Of a DNA stretch of 64,000 nucleotides, positions 17,636 through 29,631 are shown in pieces (position 1 is the first letter of the stretch; each line of letters opens with the position of its first letter). The position numbers were made by a program, and so were the translations under genes. Origin of the DNA: Mesotaenium endlicherianum (lineage: Eukaryota; Streptophyta; Zygnematophyceae; Zygnematales; Mesotaeniaceae); assembly GCA_009602735.1 (NCBI GenBank), contig WELA01011136.1, positions 273,911 through 337,910 of the forward strand, given 5' to 3'. Under the pieces are notes generated by a model. That model did not search any database. It was given only the letters and a program-made list of their open reading frames with translations, and was not told where the DNA came from.

Positions 17636-18058
17636 CCACTTGACATGTTAGTTTCCCGGCACACGATCTCCTGCAAATTGCTCCATGCTGCTGGGCTTGC
17701 CTAGGCTGCTCCTGCATGGTTGCTCCTGGTGAGCTCCTGGGCTTCTGAGGTCTGGTGAGCTCTGGGACTCGAGACCACTCGAGCCGGACTGAAGCGGACT
17801 GACAGCTTTGTCCAGGATGCACTTCGATCAAGTCCGATAGTCGTGGCACGTAATTATAACGGACATTGTAATTTTTAATTTCTGCCGCTTTTCCTCAATG
17901 TTTACCAGATTGTACAATCTATACCAGATCTATACACGTCTACCACTTTTTCAACTCACGTACCTCTAGCTCTACAGTATACACTAAGTACACATTGATA
18001 CACATTGTACACATGTACCACTGGACTGTTGACCAAACATGGTCAAGGCTTCTGGAAC

Positions 18059-18118
18059 CGATTGGTCTCGAGCAGTCCCGATTAGTCGCGAGCAGTCTTG
18101 ATTGGTCTCGACTCTCGA
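18059..18118. repeat. Three-unit 20-bp tandem repeat
   Basis: Units start at 18059, 18079 and 18099 and share the pattern CGATTGGTCTCGAGCAGTC, the third being the most diverged. The array lies just beyond the promoter side of duplication unit B. No function is evident. Confidence 0.75.
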
Positions 18119-20105
18119 CATGACCACGTCAAATTTGGCCGGCTTCAAACTTGCATGGTTTTAAGCGGTAATATGTGCAAAACTTCGCACGAGAAAGTCA
18201 CTCGTGCTCTTGAAGTTAGCTTCGAATACAGATTGACTAGTATTCAGTACTTCCGCAAGAACAAGTTTTAGATTTTTTAATGAATCGCATAATAGAAGAA
18301 AATTGCAATGAAATCCGTCCAACCCACCCTTGGCGTAAGGGATGAATATGAAAGGGGTCTCATAAGCAATTACTCAAAGTATAAAGAGTTGTAAATTGCA
18401 TGTGGAGTCGGGTCTGCTCGTCAAGGCGGGTCAGAGCCCTAGGACGTGTCAGGCTGCGGCTGCAATGGTGGCTTTGGTGACCGTTGAGAGAGGCGCCACT
18501 GATTGCCAACGGCCTGTCGGGATTGTGAGCATGCGATGAGGTTGCCACGTGGAATCCAACCTTTGGTATGCACGCCCATGGGTTGCTTTGAGCATCTTAG
18601 GTGCTTCTCCAGGCTGATCATCTAGCGGGCTGCGCACTTGCATTACTTGCTTGTCCACCTTGCTTACATTATATCTGCAAATCTCTATACCCATAACCTG
18701 CTGAAGTTGCAGAAAGGCCTTTTCAGTAATATTGCACATATTCTTACTACCAAAGTGGGGCAAAGGTCCAGGGCAAAGATCTGAGCCACATAGATTTCCT
18801 ATGAAAGATCCTTTCACCACATGCAACTTTTGACACTTACACATCCACATAGAGCATGTATAAGCATAATAAAAGAAGTGCTTGATTTAGGAATCATTAA
18901 GCAATACATTTTTACGCCTTGATTGTAAAACATCAAAGCTGGCCTCCTTTGTTCCCACAACATGTTTGTGAGGTGACTGGAGTGGCCTTGCTCCAGGCAA
19001 ACCTTACATTTCACATGTGAACGCCTGACCTTCTGATGTGTCATGAATGAAGCGATGAGGACAATGAACGTGCATTTCAAGCTATTCAAATGAGGCTTGA
19101 ATGTATACAGAAGCCAATACTCCAATAATAAGACAATTCACTCTACAGTTCCACCCAAGTCACAAGTCGTCCGCAAACAGGTTATGAGCCCGAGGTAAAA
19201 AAAGAAATCTGTGAGTTAGTGCTATCTATACTGTGTATTCGTTAGACCTCCTCTGAGGCTTCTTACATAAGCCACAACAAAGGCAACAGGCACTGACACA
19301 CACACCAGCCCACACGTGGTTTCTGCTTCTCCCCACGTCATCTTCGGCATTGCCTTGCGAGCTACTCGCCACATCCAACGTATAAGCCATTGAAGCCATT
19401 GTGAAGTGCTAGCAATTCAAGGAAGTAAACTCAATCCATGACATATGCATCTCAAGGCTGAAAATCATGACGAGTCCCATCAGATGTGCCCCAGCAGCAC
19501 ACCTGAAGCACTCTCCAATGAATCCCCATCTCCCCACATGATGAAATCCAAAGGCCCAACGTATCAGCCACATGCTCCCCTCTTCTTTCTTGCTTCCCTG
19601 CCCCCTGCCACACCTCTCTTGCATGCAATGCCCCCTCCACAGCCGATCGCTCATCAACATGCATTGACCTTCATTGGTGCCAACGTAGGCCCTAATGGGG
19701 TGCTTCTATATGAATTATACCTAGTAACCTACTTCAGTCCCTACTTGTTCCACCTTGGCAAACAATGCTATCCCGCTCTCATCCCACCCTACTCACTTGC
19801 TCGCTTAGGCCCGGAAGGGGTGGGGGTGGAAGGAGATGAGCACTTCCTTGTTGCGTGACCTTGTTATGTGACCTTATTACAGAAGGTCGTGCCGTAGAAG
19901 AACTTAGAAGGCCTAGGTTCTGAAGCAGCAAAGGCAGAGAGCGCGCCAGCGTCGGGGAATTTGAAGGTGGCCCGGCCATTGTTGTGCTTTTGAGTGTGTT
20001 CAGGTGTGAAACGTAACAGGAGGTTCCTCATTTTACATGTGTGCAGGCCTATTAAAGAGTAACTGGCGATGCTGCCACCCACACTTAAGAGCCGTTGCAG
20101 CAACT

Positions 20106-20172
20106 CGCGTCCACCTCACAGGTGCAAGCCAAAGCAAACTTTAGGCTCCAGCTTACTTGGCGAGCAAGCAAC
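20106..20172. repeat. Dispersed repeat, copy 1 (partner at 29480)
   Basis: About 67 bases resemble 29480-29549 in the same orientation: both begin with CGTCCA, pass through AGGTGCAAGCC-like and GGCTCCAGC-like blocks, and end with ACTTGGC..GAGCAAGCAA. This is probably a fragment of an unidentified mobile element. Confidence 0.5.
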
Positions 20173-21534
20173 TAAGAGAGCGTGCGAGACAGGTTGTGAA
20201 AGGGGCAGAGTGCCCTAGTGGAAGCGTAGTAACTCACGAGGGAGGGAACTAGTTGCAATCATACTAAAGAGTGCAGCGGTATATCACTAAGAAAGCTTAT
20301 GAAAATTACTCAATATTTTGAGTGGCAAGAAAGTGCTCACAAATGGACTAGGATGAAAGGCCTCGTCATTACAAACCTGTAGAAATTTACAAAAGTGAAA
20401 ATTGATAAGAAACAAAGAAGTTATGCCTATTTATAATTTTCTGCCTAAGTGCTCCCCTCTAGGAGGAAGGTACTGAATTTTTTAAAGTGTTCGTCAAATC
20501 GTCCCTTCCAGAATATTCGTAAGTAGGCCAGATCAGTCTCATCTGACGCGTCGGGCCGAATTGACGTCCACATACATGCATCGACATTACTAGCATATTC
20601 TATCTTAGTCGCGCTAGGCTAAATCGAAACTTCTAGGTAAATCGACCTAGTCGGCACTCCGCGTCAGCCAAATTTACGTGAAGGTTCGAGTTCACTCCAA
20701 CGGGCCAGATCGCTCGATGCTGTCGATCAATCCAACGGTCGCGCTCACCGCGAATTAAAAACAGTCGTTAACCGACCTCAAAACTAATTAAACTTCAGAA
20801 ATTCGTAACTCTCTCAATACTTGACCAAATTTGATTAACTTTATATCAAAATGACCACAAAAATGCACTCTACGCTTCTATGCAATCAAAATATACTTTC
20901 ATGGAACTCAAAAATGCACTTTATAAACCTATGACCTTACAGCTTGCCTTGTTGGCTTGCCCCACTCTGCCTCCCTGCAGCTCGCCATGCCTTTGGAGAA
21001 CCTGGTCTAGAAAACGTTTGGTCTTGAAAACATTTATCAAAGAAACTAGCCAGGTTGCCAGTTTTTTATTATTTTCCTCCCATGGCAGGCTGCTACCTGG
21101 TGTGCCCTCCCCTAGCTACTTGGCTCCCTTCTCTTACAGATCAGCCAGGTAAGTCGTCCACCCTCCCTACCTCTACCCCCGAAACCCCAACCCCTGTCCC
21201 CTATTACTCTACGGAGCTTATCTGCGTACCTTGCTGTAATGTGCTGTTTAGGCTTCTGGGAGCTCGGCAACAGCTCACGGGTGCACCCATATTGCAAAGG
21301 TCAAGGTTGCGTCTTCACTGTAGGTGCTACTCCTATCCCTGGGAGCAGACCCTCGCCATGCGCTAGAAACTGGAATCGGATGGTGAGTACTACCGTATGT
21401 AAAGGTGCTGTATGGGGGAGCAGCCGAAGTGCACACCTGCTCTTCCTCGCTGCTGTTGCTTCTCCCCTCCACGTGGATCCCTAGCCCCCCCCCGCTCCTG
21501 CTCTTTCTTGCCATGCCTTTTCCTTTTCCTCTTA

Positions 21535-23242
21535 TCACAATATTTGACTAGGGAGAGAAGAGGCAGTCACGCTTGTGCCCACAAGGTTGAGCTCCCGCTC
21601 ATTCTTCTTGTGCTTCTTGACCTGCGTATGCACCCTGACGTGGGACTTTGCGAGAATCAGGAGCACATTGCAGACCTTGCACAATAACATGGTCCCTTGT
21701 CGGACCACGGCGGATGGCAGGGAGGCCGGGACGCTCGCAGGCTCCGGCTCCAGCTCCACCTTGGAAAAGCGCGGAGCAGACTCTCCCTTTGCAGGAGTAG
21801 AGGCGGCGGGGCTGGGCCCCTTGGTGTCAGCCTTTTTTTGCTTTGTCTTCTTTTTCACCGCCGCCCCCATGCTAGCCAGCCCTGTTGCCCCTTTCCCTTA
21901 ACGTGCACCATGGGGAGCTTTCCCTCTTCTCCCTCCCACGATGCTGCCACTTCCCCCGCAGGCATGGCGACCCCAGCTTTCCGCACCTTTTTGCTCAGTA
22001 TCGGCACCACGACAGCTTGGGCGTCCACATGAGGGCTGTTGCTGCTGCTGCTGCTGGGAGGCCGAAGCTCGTCGGGCCGTGGGCACGCAAGGTGGCGAGC
22101 TCCTGCTTCTGCTGAGCCGTCAGCTTTGTGAGCTGCCTCACCGTCTGCTCCAGAGAAGCGATCCGGGAATTTGACAAACTCACAGCCGCAGGAGCTTCTA
22201 CCAGCTCTGCGTTTTCCAGCTCAATTTTGTCCAAGGGCGCCTTGGCTTTCTGCACCTTTGCGCTCATGAGCGCAACCTTCTCCTGCTGCAATGCTTTCTT
22301 CCCTTGTGCCTCCCCTGCAACCTCCTCGGCATCCACACTCCCGCTTTCACTGCTATCACCGATGTCTTCTACAAGATGGGGCAGCTGCAGAACCTCGTAC
22401 CAGTCAAGGTTAACGTCCGCGACAGCGCCAAGGAGGAGGAGGAGGAGGAGTTGCTGCGGCACTTGGAGATGACGACGGTGAGCACGCCCCTCTGCGACAG
22501 CTTGGCCAGCAGCGGCAAGAACCCCGCGTCGCTGGAGATGATGATCACGCACTGCCTGCTGGCGCTGCCGCTGCTGCTGCTGCTGCGGGGACAGGCCAAG
22601 ATTTACAAGCTACCCATAGTGGACCACACGACACTTGAAGTCAGGACTCACATTAGGGACATTACAAGACATGCTTTCACGAGGAGGACGTCCTTCCATT
22701 GCAATTTCTCCAAAATAGAGGTGCTTCTGCACTCTCTGCAGTCCTCTGAGTGATACACATGTGAATACGAATACTCGTTGAGACAAATATATGCACACTG
22801 AGATAGCTCTCTCCCCCTCTCTCTCCCTCTCCCTCTCTCTTCCACTCACCCCCGGAACTCTTCCTTCCCCCCTCCTCTGCTTTTGTGTGTGTGTGGCCCT
22901 GTATGTGTTTGCCTGCGAGTGAGAAGGCAGGAGTCACCTGCTAGCTGCGTGCTAGAGGTGGTGCCGCAGCAAATCCTTGGCGCTATCAAAGGCAAAAAGC
23001 AGAGCATCCGTGAGAATGGCCTTATCCGCCATCTCCTTCCCAGGCAACACGGGGCACACATCCACGCCACAGCTCAGAAGCCCCCCCATGCGCGCTTGCG
23101 CAATCTCTGGCTTGAAGTAGACTTTCAGGCAGTGGAGCCAGCCATAGCGCTTCACCAGATCCTTTATACACCTTACTACCACCGGGCAATCCTCCCCACC
23201 CCCAAGGGGACAATTCTCGTAGTCCCAAAAGACCGCCCACCT
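21535..23242 (-). pseudogene. NYN-domain (PIN-like) ribonuclease with C2H2 zinc finger, apparently damaged
   Basis: Three likely exons on minus: 23242-22938, 22582-22087 and 21881-21535. The first begins with WAVFWDYENCPLGGGEDCP, the signature of NYN/Limkain-type RNases, then GVDVCPVLPGKEMADKAIL and DALLFAFD. The second has CVIIISSDAGFLPLLAKLSQ, the NYN core with its aspartate, then an acidic and coiled-coil region (KIELENAELVEAP, LTKLTAQQKQELATL). The third has a basic stretch and CKVCNV...HVRVHTQVKKH, a C2H2 finger of the dsRNA-binding (JAZ/U1) type. Plant proteins pairing NYN with C2H2 fingers are known. Oddities: an in-frame TAG at 22954-22952 just before the only GT donor, although the splice phases match across it, and a one-base frame change within exon 2 between the NYN core and the coiled coil, near a (TCC)n run. 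Either the gene is decaying, the sequence has errors, or an unusual donor is used. The 5' end is not identified. Confidence 0.6.
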
Positions 23243-25720
23243 CTATATTGGGAGTCTGGGCCTGCTCAAAGTGTCCTCCACTGGGTGCTTGAGTGGCTCG
23301 ACAGAACCTGATCGATGCGTGGCCATGTGACGCTACGAACTGCGGCAGCTGAAGCTGCTGCTGCCATCGGATAAAAGGTCGAGTCAATTGATTATGGATA
23401 CCTATCTGCGCTGTCCCTTTCATATGACCAAAGTCTCTCCGTTTGCTCCATTTCACATTTGCATGCTGCTCTTTCTTGAACCAGGGAAGTTGCAAAATCT
23501 TGCTCTGCACCACTAACACCATACAAATCACAATGAAGTAGGTTGGTGCCGTCATCCACTCACATTGTATGATCAGAGCAGCATCTGACAGCTTCACATA
23601 AAAGTGGGAAGCTCGTTAGATTTGACCCATGTTATGTGGTACCTACATGCATTATATTTCAAACAATCAACTATCTTCCTTATTCAGCTTTATCAGTTTC
23701 TTTAGAAAGGTACTAAGTTGTAAGTTGTTCGATACAACCGCATTTCATTATACTGCACTCAATATCAAAGTCCTCTTTGAAGCAATGGAGGTGAAGATTG
23801 GAAAACTTGCAGTGACAAAGTTGGCACTTAATATGGCGTCTTTATCTCAGAATTTTACACACTGAAATCGATGAATGACACTGACAGATGTTGAGCAGAT
23901 AAGGGTATTTCCTGCCGCTTGCTCGCTGCTAACTTTTAGAGAAGATGTACTTTGAAGCATGCCTTGTGTGAAGAGGAGGATAGAGGCTCAAAGAAAAGTA
24001 ATATTAAAATGCACGTTGAGTTATAGTGCCCCCAAAGACAACAACTCCACCTCCTAATCACCTTACGGTCGAGACTCATCATGATGCTACGATAGACTTC
24101 TCTAACACATGCTCTTCAGGTGTAGCTAGAACATGCATTCAGCCCCAATCTATGCAGCATTTTACTTCACAAGCTGGCGGAGGCCTCGTTTGACGTGACA
24201 CAGCCCCCAACACGTGAAGCAGCGTGCATGAAGCTCTTCATGCAGCACCTTCAGCCACCTCCAGCTGCTTGGAGTTGGTTCCTAACTTGATTTATCGTAT
24301 GCATGATTAACTACCTTACGCACACGAGACTGAATCATGCATGATGGGACTTGATATCAGTCCGATTTGAGATCTTGGCGGTCATTTCTCTTAGCATTCA
24401 CATCCTTTTTGTCCAACAATGTTGACCGTTTACATAATATATAATATCCCAACCTCTGATGAATATAAATCCTCATTATATTGTAGCTAAATGAAATTAC
24501 TAGTCAAAACAAGCTGGCTAAGACGCTTTTTTATCCTTGATTTGGTACGTTAGCCCCAGTTACGTGCCTGCATGGTTACAGACAGCCCCATTTCATTAGT
24601 CACAGATGAAGCGTGGGGGCGATTCTCGTCGGGTTGTGTGAGGGTGCTAACTGGCGCTGACGGATGCTGACGCGTAATGATGGGCTTTGCAGATAGGGGG
24701 ACCATTGACGTCAATCTTGCTGATTGAAGCTATCAAAGTTTGGCTGTTCCTACCATTCCTTACCAAACGAGAGTGGGCCCTGGGGTTGCGTGGAACAAGA
24801 CTGTAGGACGCCCTAGAGCACCTTGGAGTGCCCTTGTGTGCTCTAGAGCCTCGGGTGCTCTGGGGCCATCTGGGGCAAAGGAGCAAGGGTTCCCTCGACC
24901 TACATTTCATGCACACTTTAAGAAGATTTGTGACAGGATAGTCGACAAATAAAGATGAGAGTAAAAGTTATGTTTAAAAAGTGAAATATTTTGGGTCATT
25001 TGAAATTTGTGCCCTCATTAACATTCAACTTTGCACCTCAAACATCAATACTGATAGGACTTTCACGTTGTTTTAGCCTACAAACTTACGCCTTGAAAAT
25101 GTGAGCGCGAAACGGCTACAATCGATGAACAGATTCGGGCATTGGAAAATTGACACATTTCAAATGGGTGGGAAACCAAAGAAACCCTATGAAAAGACCA
25201 ACAAAAGTCTCAACTAAGACTTTACCCCATTATTATGACTGTCATGATCAAACGATTGATCGAAGTATTTGAGGTTGCTCAATTGTCTAAGGTTTACAAC
25301 TAAGTTTGGTACCAAAAAGTCATACATAGTCGACAGTCTTTTGAGCGCAGAATATCACGAAAAAGTTGATAACAAAATCTTGCATTCAATGAATATTTTT
25401 AGCATTAATGCCGCGACTGGTATCAATTTGACGATGCAGCACGCCTGGCGCAAGTCACGGCACTCCAGGCACGGGTAGTCAACGCTACCTCACCGACCCA
25501 ATGACTGACCTTTGCATAGTCAGCATTGAAGGTAACCGGTCAAGACACACAGAAGAGTGACCAAGTCAAGTCAAAGTTGACACTCAATTACGGGTGGGGT
25601 TTGACAGCCGGGTCAGCTGCAAAGCTGACCCCACCAAGGCCTGCTAACGGTACACACCAGCAGCTGCCTGGTCAAGGAAGCTCACCCAGCAGCTCACTTA
25701 GCATTTGCTCAGTCAGACAC
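23243..25720. other. AT-rich spacer
   Basis: Nothing recognisable apart from possible missing 5' exons of the NYN gene, which I could not find. 24400-24500 is AT-rich. Near 24780-24880 the sequence is richer in CTAGAG and GGGGC words but has no clear repeat structure. Confidence 0.4.
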
Positions 25721-25859
25721 TGTAACAATCCGCCGCGTGGCCGGATGTGGCGCGTGCGACACGTCGCGGATGCGACCAAAAGTGTTGGCTTGAATTGTAG
25801 AAGTACAATTGGCGCGCGATCAAAGTACCTTGAGTTACCTTTTTGTTCGTATCGCTACA
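25721..25859 (+). repeat. TRIM 5' LTR
   Basis: Direct repeat with TG...CA ends. The partner is at 26057-26195. Confidence 0.85.
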
Positions 25860-26056
25860 TTGGTATCGGAGCGCAAACGCACGCACTTGTGTCTAGAAAA
25901 CAAGGGTTCAAATCTCGCGAGGTGCGGAACTCGTCGATGGTACAACCGTGCGGCGATCTTTGGATTGTACGAAGAAAGGATACTGTTTCAAAACAACGTC
26001 CCTGGCGCTGCCGGGGCCTGAGTGCCCGGGACGTGCACACTTGTAGGTGGGAGGAG

Positions 26057-26195
26057 TGTAACAATCCGCTTCGTGGCCGGATGCGGCGCGTGCGACACGT
26101 CGCGGATGCGATTGGAAGTGTCGGTTTGAATTGTATAAGTACTATTGGCGCGCGATCAAAGTACCTCTAGTTACCTTTTCGTTCGTATCGCTACA
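26057..26195 (+). repeat. TRIM 3' LTR
   Basis: Same length as the 5' LTR, with about 90% identity by eye. The terminal TG and CA are preserved. Confidence 0.85.
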
Positions 26196-26559
26196 GACAG
26201 AGCTTTCATGTTGGCTCGCTTAGCGATGGCTGAGTCAAGCCACGCCAAGTAAGCAGGACAACTTAGCAGCAACCTCTTGGTGGGGCTGCTACGCTAGTGC
26301 TGACACAATAGAGAAACATGGGTTTCCGGCCACGACGACGTGCACGCTCACCGAAAGTTTTAGCGAGCACGCGCGACCGTCACGAGGCCTGCATGCAGGC
26401 TGAGTGACGCGATGTATATTAGGTCATGCATATGACACCCACAAGGCGAGACATGCATGCATGCGGCTGTGACTAAGTCAAGGCAATCTCAAAGGGGACG
26501 TGCTTGCGTGGTGCCTGGAAAGGCGTGGGCCTTGCACGCTCCACCCTCATTATGACCTG

Positions 26560-26705
26560 ACATTTTCTGCCATATCCAAGAAGGCAAGGGCGGAAGGAAG
26601 GAGAGGAGAAAGGAGAAAGAGAAAGAGGCGGAGAAGAAGAAAGGAGCTCCTAAGGCCACAAGAGGGTGAGGAGGCACACTTATATCGACGCTGAAGACTC
26701 CTCCT
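26560..26705 (+). repeat. Purine-rich repeat related to 49370-49475
   Basis: Here + strand, and minus strand at the partner site: both carry TTTTGCC or TTTTCTGCC, then AAGAAG, a long GGAGAAGAAGG-type purine tract, then GGAG(T/C)TCC(C/T)AAGGCCA and finally CGACGCTGAAGA. The two are inverted with respect to each other, and 23 kb apart. One frame would encode a Lys/Glu/Arg-rich segment ending with DAEDSS in both copies. Origin unknown; probably a mobile-element or gene-family fragment. Confidence 0.5.
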
Positions 26706-27404
26706 TTTGTCTCATGCTGTGTATTGTAGAAAGGTTAAAATTTAGGAGCTTCCAAGAAAAAATTCCGAATAGAAGTTTAGAGAGCTTGCGGATGAGATCT
26801 GTTAGGAATTTCAGCTCAGATTCAGACCAAACACCACAAGTGTGCGGAAAGCACATATAATGGAAAGTGCTGTGTTAGTTTCCAACTTCTAAAAAGTTGC
26901 ATTTTCTTGAATTGCTAATAGCAAGAGCAGAATCAGCAAGCAAGCAACAACCTCAGTGAAAAATTGAGTGAACCCAGCCAGCAATGGAAAACTGTTTGGC
27001 GCAAAGCGAAGAGCGCAGCCAGGCCCGGCATAGATACTGTAGTTTCAGAATTTAATAAGCTATGACTCGGTGAAATTAAACGAAAGTCCTGGTGGGCAAT
27101 TTTTTTTGAAACTTGGTGCTGTGTGCATATCATGATTTTACGTGATTTTTGCAAACTACAATTTGTTCACTTGTGTAACCCTCAACTTGGGCAAAAAGCC
27201 TGTTGGAAGGAAGACGCTTTCGTCCTTGTAAGGAGAATTGAGAGATAGAAAACTTTTTTTCCAAAATGTGCTCAATCTTGAAATAGGAAGTAGAAGACGT
27301 TAAGCCTGTAAAAAGATCAAGTGCTGACCCCTCACTGAATGGTGTAAGTGCAGGAGACCAGGGCCAACTCCAAGCTACCTACCACCAACATACGTGCGAG
27401 AGGC

Positions 27405-27525
27405 GATCGACTAGGTTGATTTCCCACGTGCAGAGATGCACCGACCAGTCGACCAGGGAAAGCCCACACGCGGGAAGGACCACCGACATGTCGACCAGGT
27501 CGATGGCACACGTGCTAGACAGCAT
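27405..27525. repeat. Degenerate repeat with GTCGACCAGG and CACGTGC words
   Basis: Three loose units each contain a TCGAC(C/T)AGG-like word followed by CCACACG or CCACGTGC. Related words (GTCGTCGACGA, CCACACGTAC, ACGATGCCAATCAA) recur near 27915-27965, and ACGATATCAATCAA occurs at 27558. It looks like an old, diverged repeat. Confidence 0.35.
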
Positions 27526-29479
27526 CACACATGCCCTGGTTTTGACACCGCTAGGCACGATATCAATCAAGATGGCCAATCAAACGTCCGTTCCTTTGGC
27601 GTGTAAAAGCCGACCACGATTAGATGAGGCTAACGTTAAAGCGCCCAAAATGTTTTCTTGTAGTAGCAAATGGTCCAAGTCACGTTCCTTCATAAACAAG
27701 AGGTAAGGTAAGATTTATAGGGCGTAGTTTGTTGTTCCTCATCATAGGAGGAAAGGTGCAAGTTTGACAATTTTTTTGTGGCATTCTAGAGGGGATGTCG
27801 GAGCAATAAATTGCCAAAATATTGAAGAAAGTTTGTGTGTCAATTTGACCAAATTCAATTAATTGAAATTAGTCAAATCTTATAGTCAAATTAGTAAAAA
27901 TGATTGGCTAGGTCGTCGACGAATGCGTGGCGACCACACGTACTTGGGTACGATGCCAATCAAAAAGTTGTATGTAAGTCATCAAGCATGTCATATTCAG
28001 GTTAATTGTTTCTAACTCAATCATAACGCTTAGTATGTACAAAATTTATGCAACTTTATTTTTGGAAATTTTCAATGTTGCAACACAACGTTCTTTACAC
28101 GTGCATACATATGCACCTATCACAAACAAAAACAACCGTGACCAACTTCCAATGTGCAGGCGCCAATTACCTTCATGAAAAAATTGGACCATTTTCAAAT
28201 ATCTTGACCTATTTTGACATTTACTTTGTGTGATAGTGAACTTAATCATCTAGAAGTAAAGAAACGCAAAAAAAATGGTTTGCGAGGACCTTTGGTATTT
28301 GCTACAAGTGGCAATTTCTAGAAGGTCGGAAGGAAACTCGTGAAAATTCGTGGTGTGCCTGTGCACTGTTTTCAGAGTGTATGTATCATTTCGTATTAAA
28401 AAACTAACTACCCTATCGCACTTCAAAAGTACTTTTACCCTTCACTGGTTCTCAAAGACGTACAAGCTACATCAATTACAACTCAAATGCTCAATTTGAA
28501 CATGTAATGACCTATGCTCGAATTAAGCCACCTTTTTAAAGAGGGAGGCCCCGTAAAATCGTGTACAAGGTACAAGCTCTCCATGTGACGCGTAAGGGTA
28601 AATTTTGCAGCCAATTACATTGTATTGAGATAGTCTTTGCGCTAGCTTATAATTTATTTCTCGCAAATAGGTTCTCATTCACAACGAAAATGGAATGTGA
28701 GAAGACAGAGGATTTTCCAATCAAGAAGTTTCGATGTGGCCAAATGAATACGGAGTGACCTTGTTGCAGGCGGAAATCACCTGTTGCTACATCTTCAAGA
28801 CGGCTTCGTGAGGTACTCACCACATATAGTGAACAAGTCTTGCAAGTTTATGAGAATACTTCATTGCTTATGTTTTAAGGATGTCGCCACGTACTACCAC
28901 AATTCAAAGATAAAATCAAAAAACTCCATGGAGAAAGTCAACGACATGCCTCATCTGCTTTGCAACAAGAGAAGCACATATAAGCACACCAATACAGCTC
29001 CACGTACGTATATGTGCACACCCAATGCACCCCCACGCCCCTCTGTCGAGGCCCTTGCAAAGCCAAATTTTAAACAGTGCTAGTTGCCCCCTGTTATAGC
29101 GCACAGATCACCAACAACCGTTAACTTGCGCTGGTGTGATCAAATACCAGGTCCTGAAATTGTTGCACCCTTAGGATTCCTCTATGTAGTACGTACTTCT
29201 ACACCTTAACAAGCAATTATTATCACGCTAATTGCCCAGTGCCTCCCCCAATTTGGAAAAGGGGGGTTCGCGGGGCTGGAAGAAGGGGGGGCTGGTGAAG
29301 GCGTCTTCTCCTTGTTTATAGATGGTCATACCATAGAAGGGGAACCCAAGCAGCACAGGCAGATAACGCTACCAGGGGACACCATTGTAGTGGCCGCTGC
29401 TCTACTTTCAATGCGTGTGCGGGCCTGCAACGTAACGGGCCTTGCGATGCACTCCTCCGCACAAGCCGCGACGACTTGG

Positions 29480-29549
29480 GCGTCCATCTCCCTAGTGCAG
29501 GCCACCAGGTACTTCAAGCTCCAGCACACTTGGCAAGCGAGCAAGCAAA
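29480..29549. repeat. Dispersed repeat, copy 2 (partner at 20106)
   Basis: Same orientation as copy 1. It lies about 80 bases from the left edge of the retroelement cluster. Confidence 0.5.
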
Positions 29550-29631
29550 CGAATGTGGTAGACAGCATGCCCGGGCACACTACCTGGCCTGGGCCACCCT
29601 GCCTTGCCGCAACTTGCCGTGTGAAATGAAT

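Larger units (their letters stand above)
13040..17750. repeat. Duplication unit B carrying sHSP gene 2
   Basis: The second tandem unit has the same order as unit A: C-rich spacer, sHSP gene on minus, promoter. About 700 extra bases lie between the C-rich block and the 3' end of the gene (roughly 14400-15600), so the unit has gained, or unit A has lost, sequence. Downstream of the gene both units retain a TGTACAAAA-containing AT-rich stretch (9116 and 15215). Edges are approximate. Confidence 0.7.
17751..21534. other. Gene-poor spacer
   Basis: I see no supported gene. Minus-strand frames at 18449-18850 and 18814-19125 are the longest. The second contains CKVCLEQGH followed by SSHLTNMLWEQRRP, faintly like a degraded BED-type zinc finger, but this is too weak to call. 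The stretch 20280-20900 is AT-rich. Two short repeats in this region are listed separately. Confidence 0.4.
25721..26195 (+). mobile_element. TRIM (terminal-repeat retrotransposon in miniature)
   Basis: A 475-base non-coding LTR element. It has two 139-base direct repeats that begin TGTAACAATCC and end CGCTACA. A primer site TGGTATCGGAGC starts one base after the 5' LTR and matches the plant initiator-Met tRNA type. A purine tract GGTGGGAGGAG abuts the 3' LTR. Internal DNA is about 197 bases with no coding capacity. The flanks GACAC and GACAG look like a slightly altered 5-bp target duplication. The LTRs differ at about 14 of 139 positions by eye (about 10%), so the insertion is not recent. 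It must have been moved by the enzymes of another element; both chromoviruses here use the same primer site. Confidence 0.85.
26196..29631. other. AT-rich spacer with repeat fragments
   Basis: No gene is supported. It contains a lysine/glutamate-type coding-like repeat (26560-26705), a degenerate repeat near 27405-27525 and a dispersed repeat (29480-29549). 28000-28800 is AT-rich with short unremarkable frames. Confidence 0.4.

Noticed and set aside
18814-19125. Possible BED-type zinc finger in a minus-strand frame
   Set aside because: Only a C-x2-C and a loose His-containing stretch; no transposase core or terminal inverted repeat was found.
25895-25925. GGTTCAAATC, like a tRNA B box, inside the TRIM
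   Set aside because: No A box or cloverleaf around it; such words are common just after primer sites of plant LTR elements.
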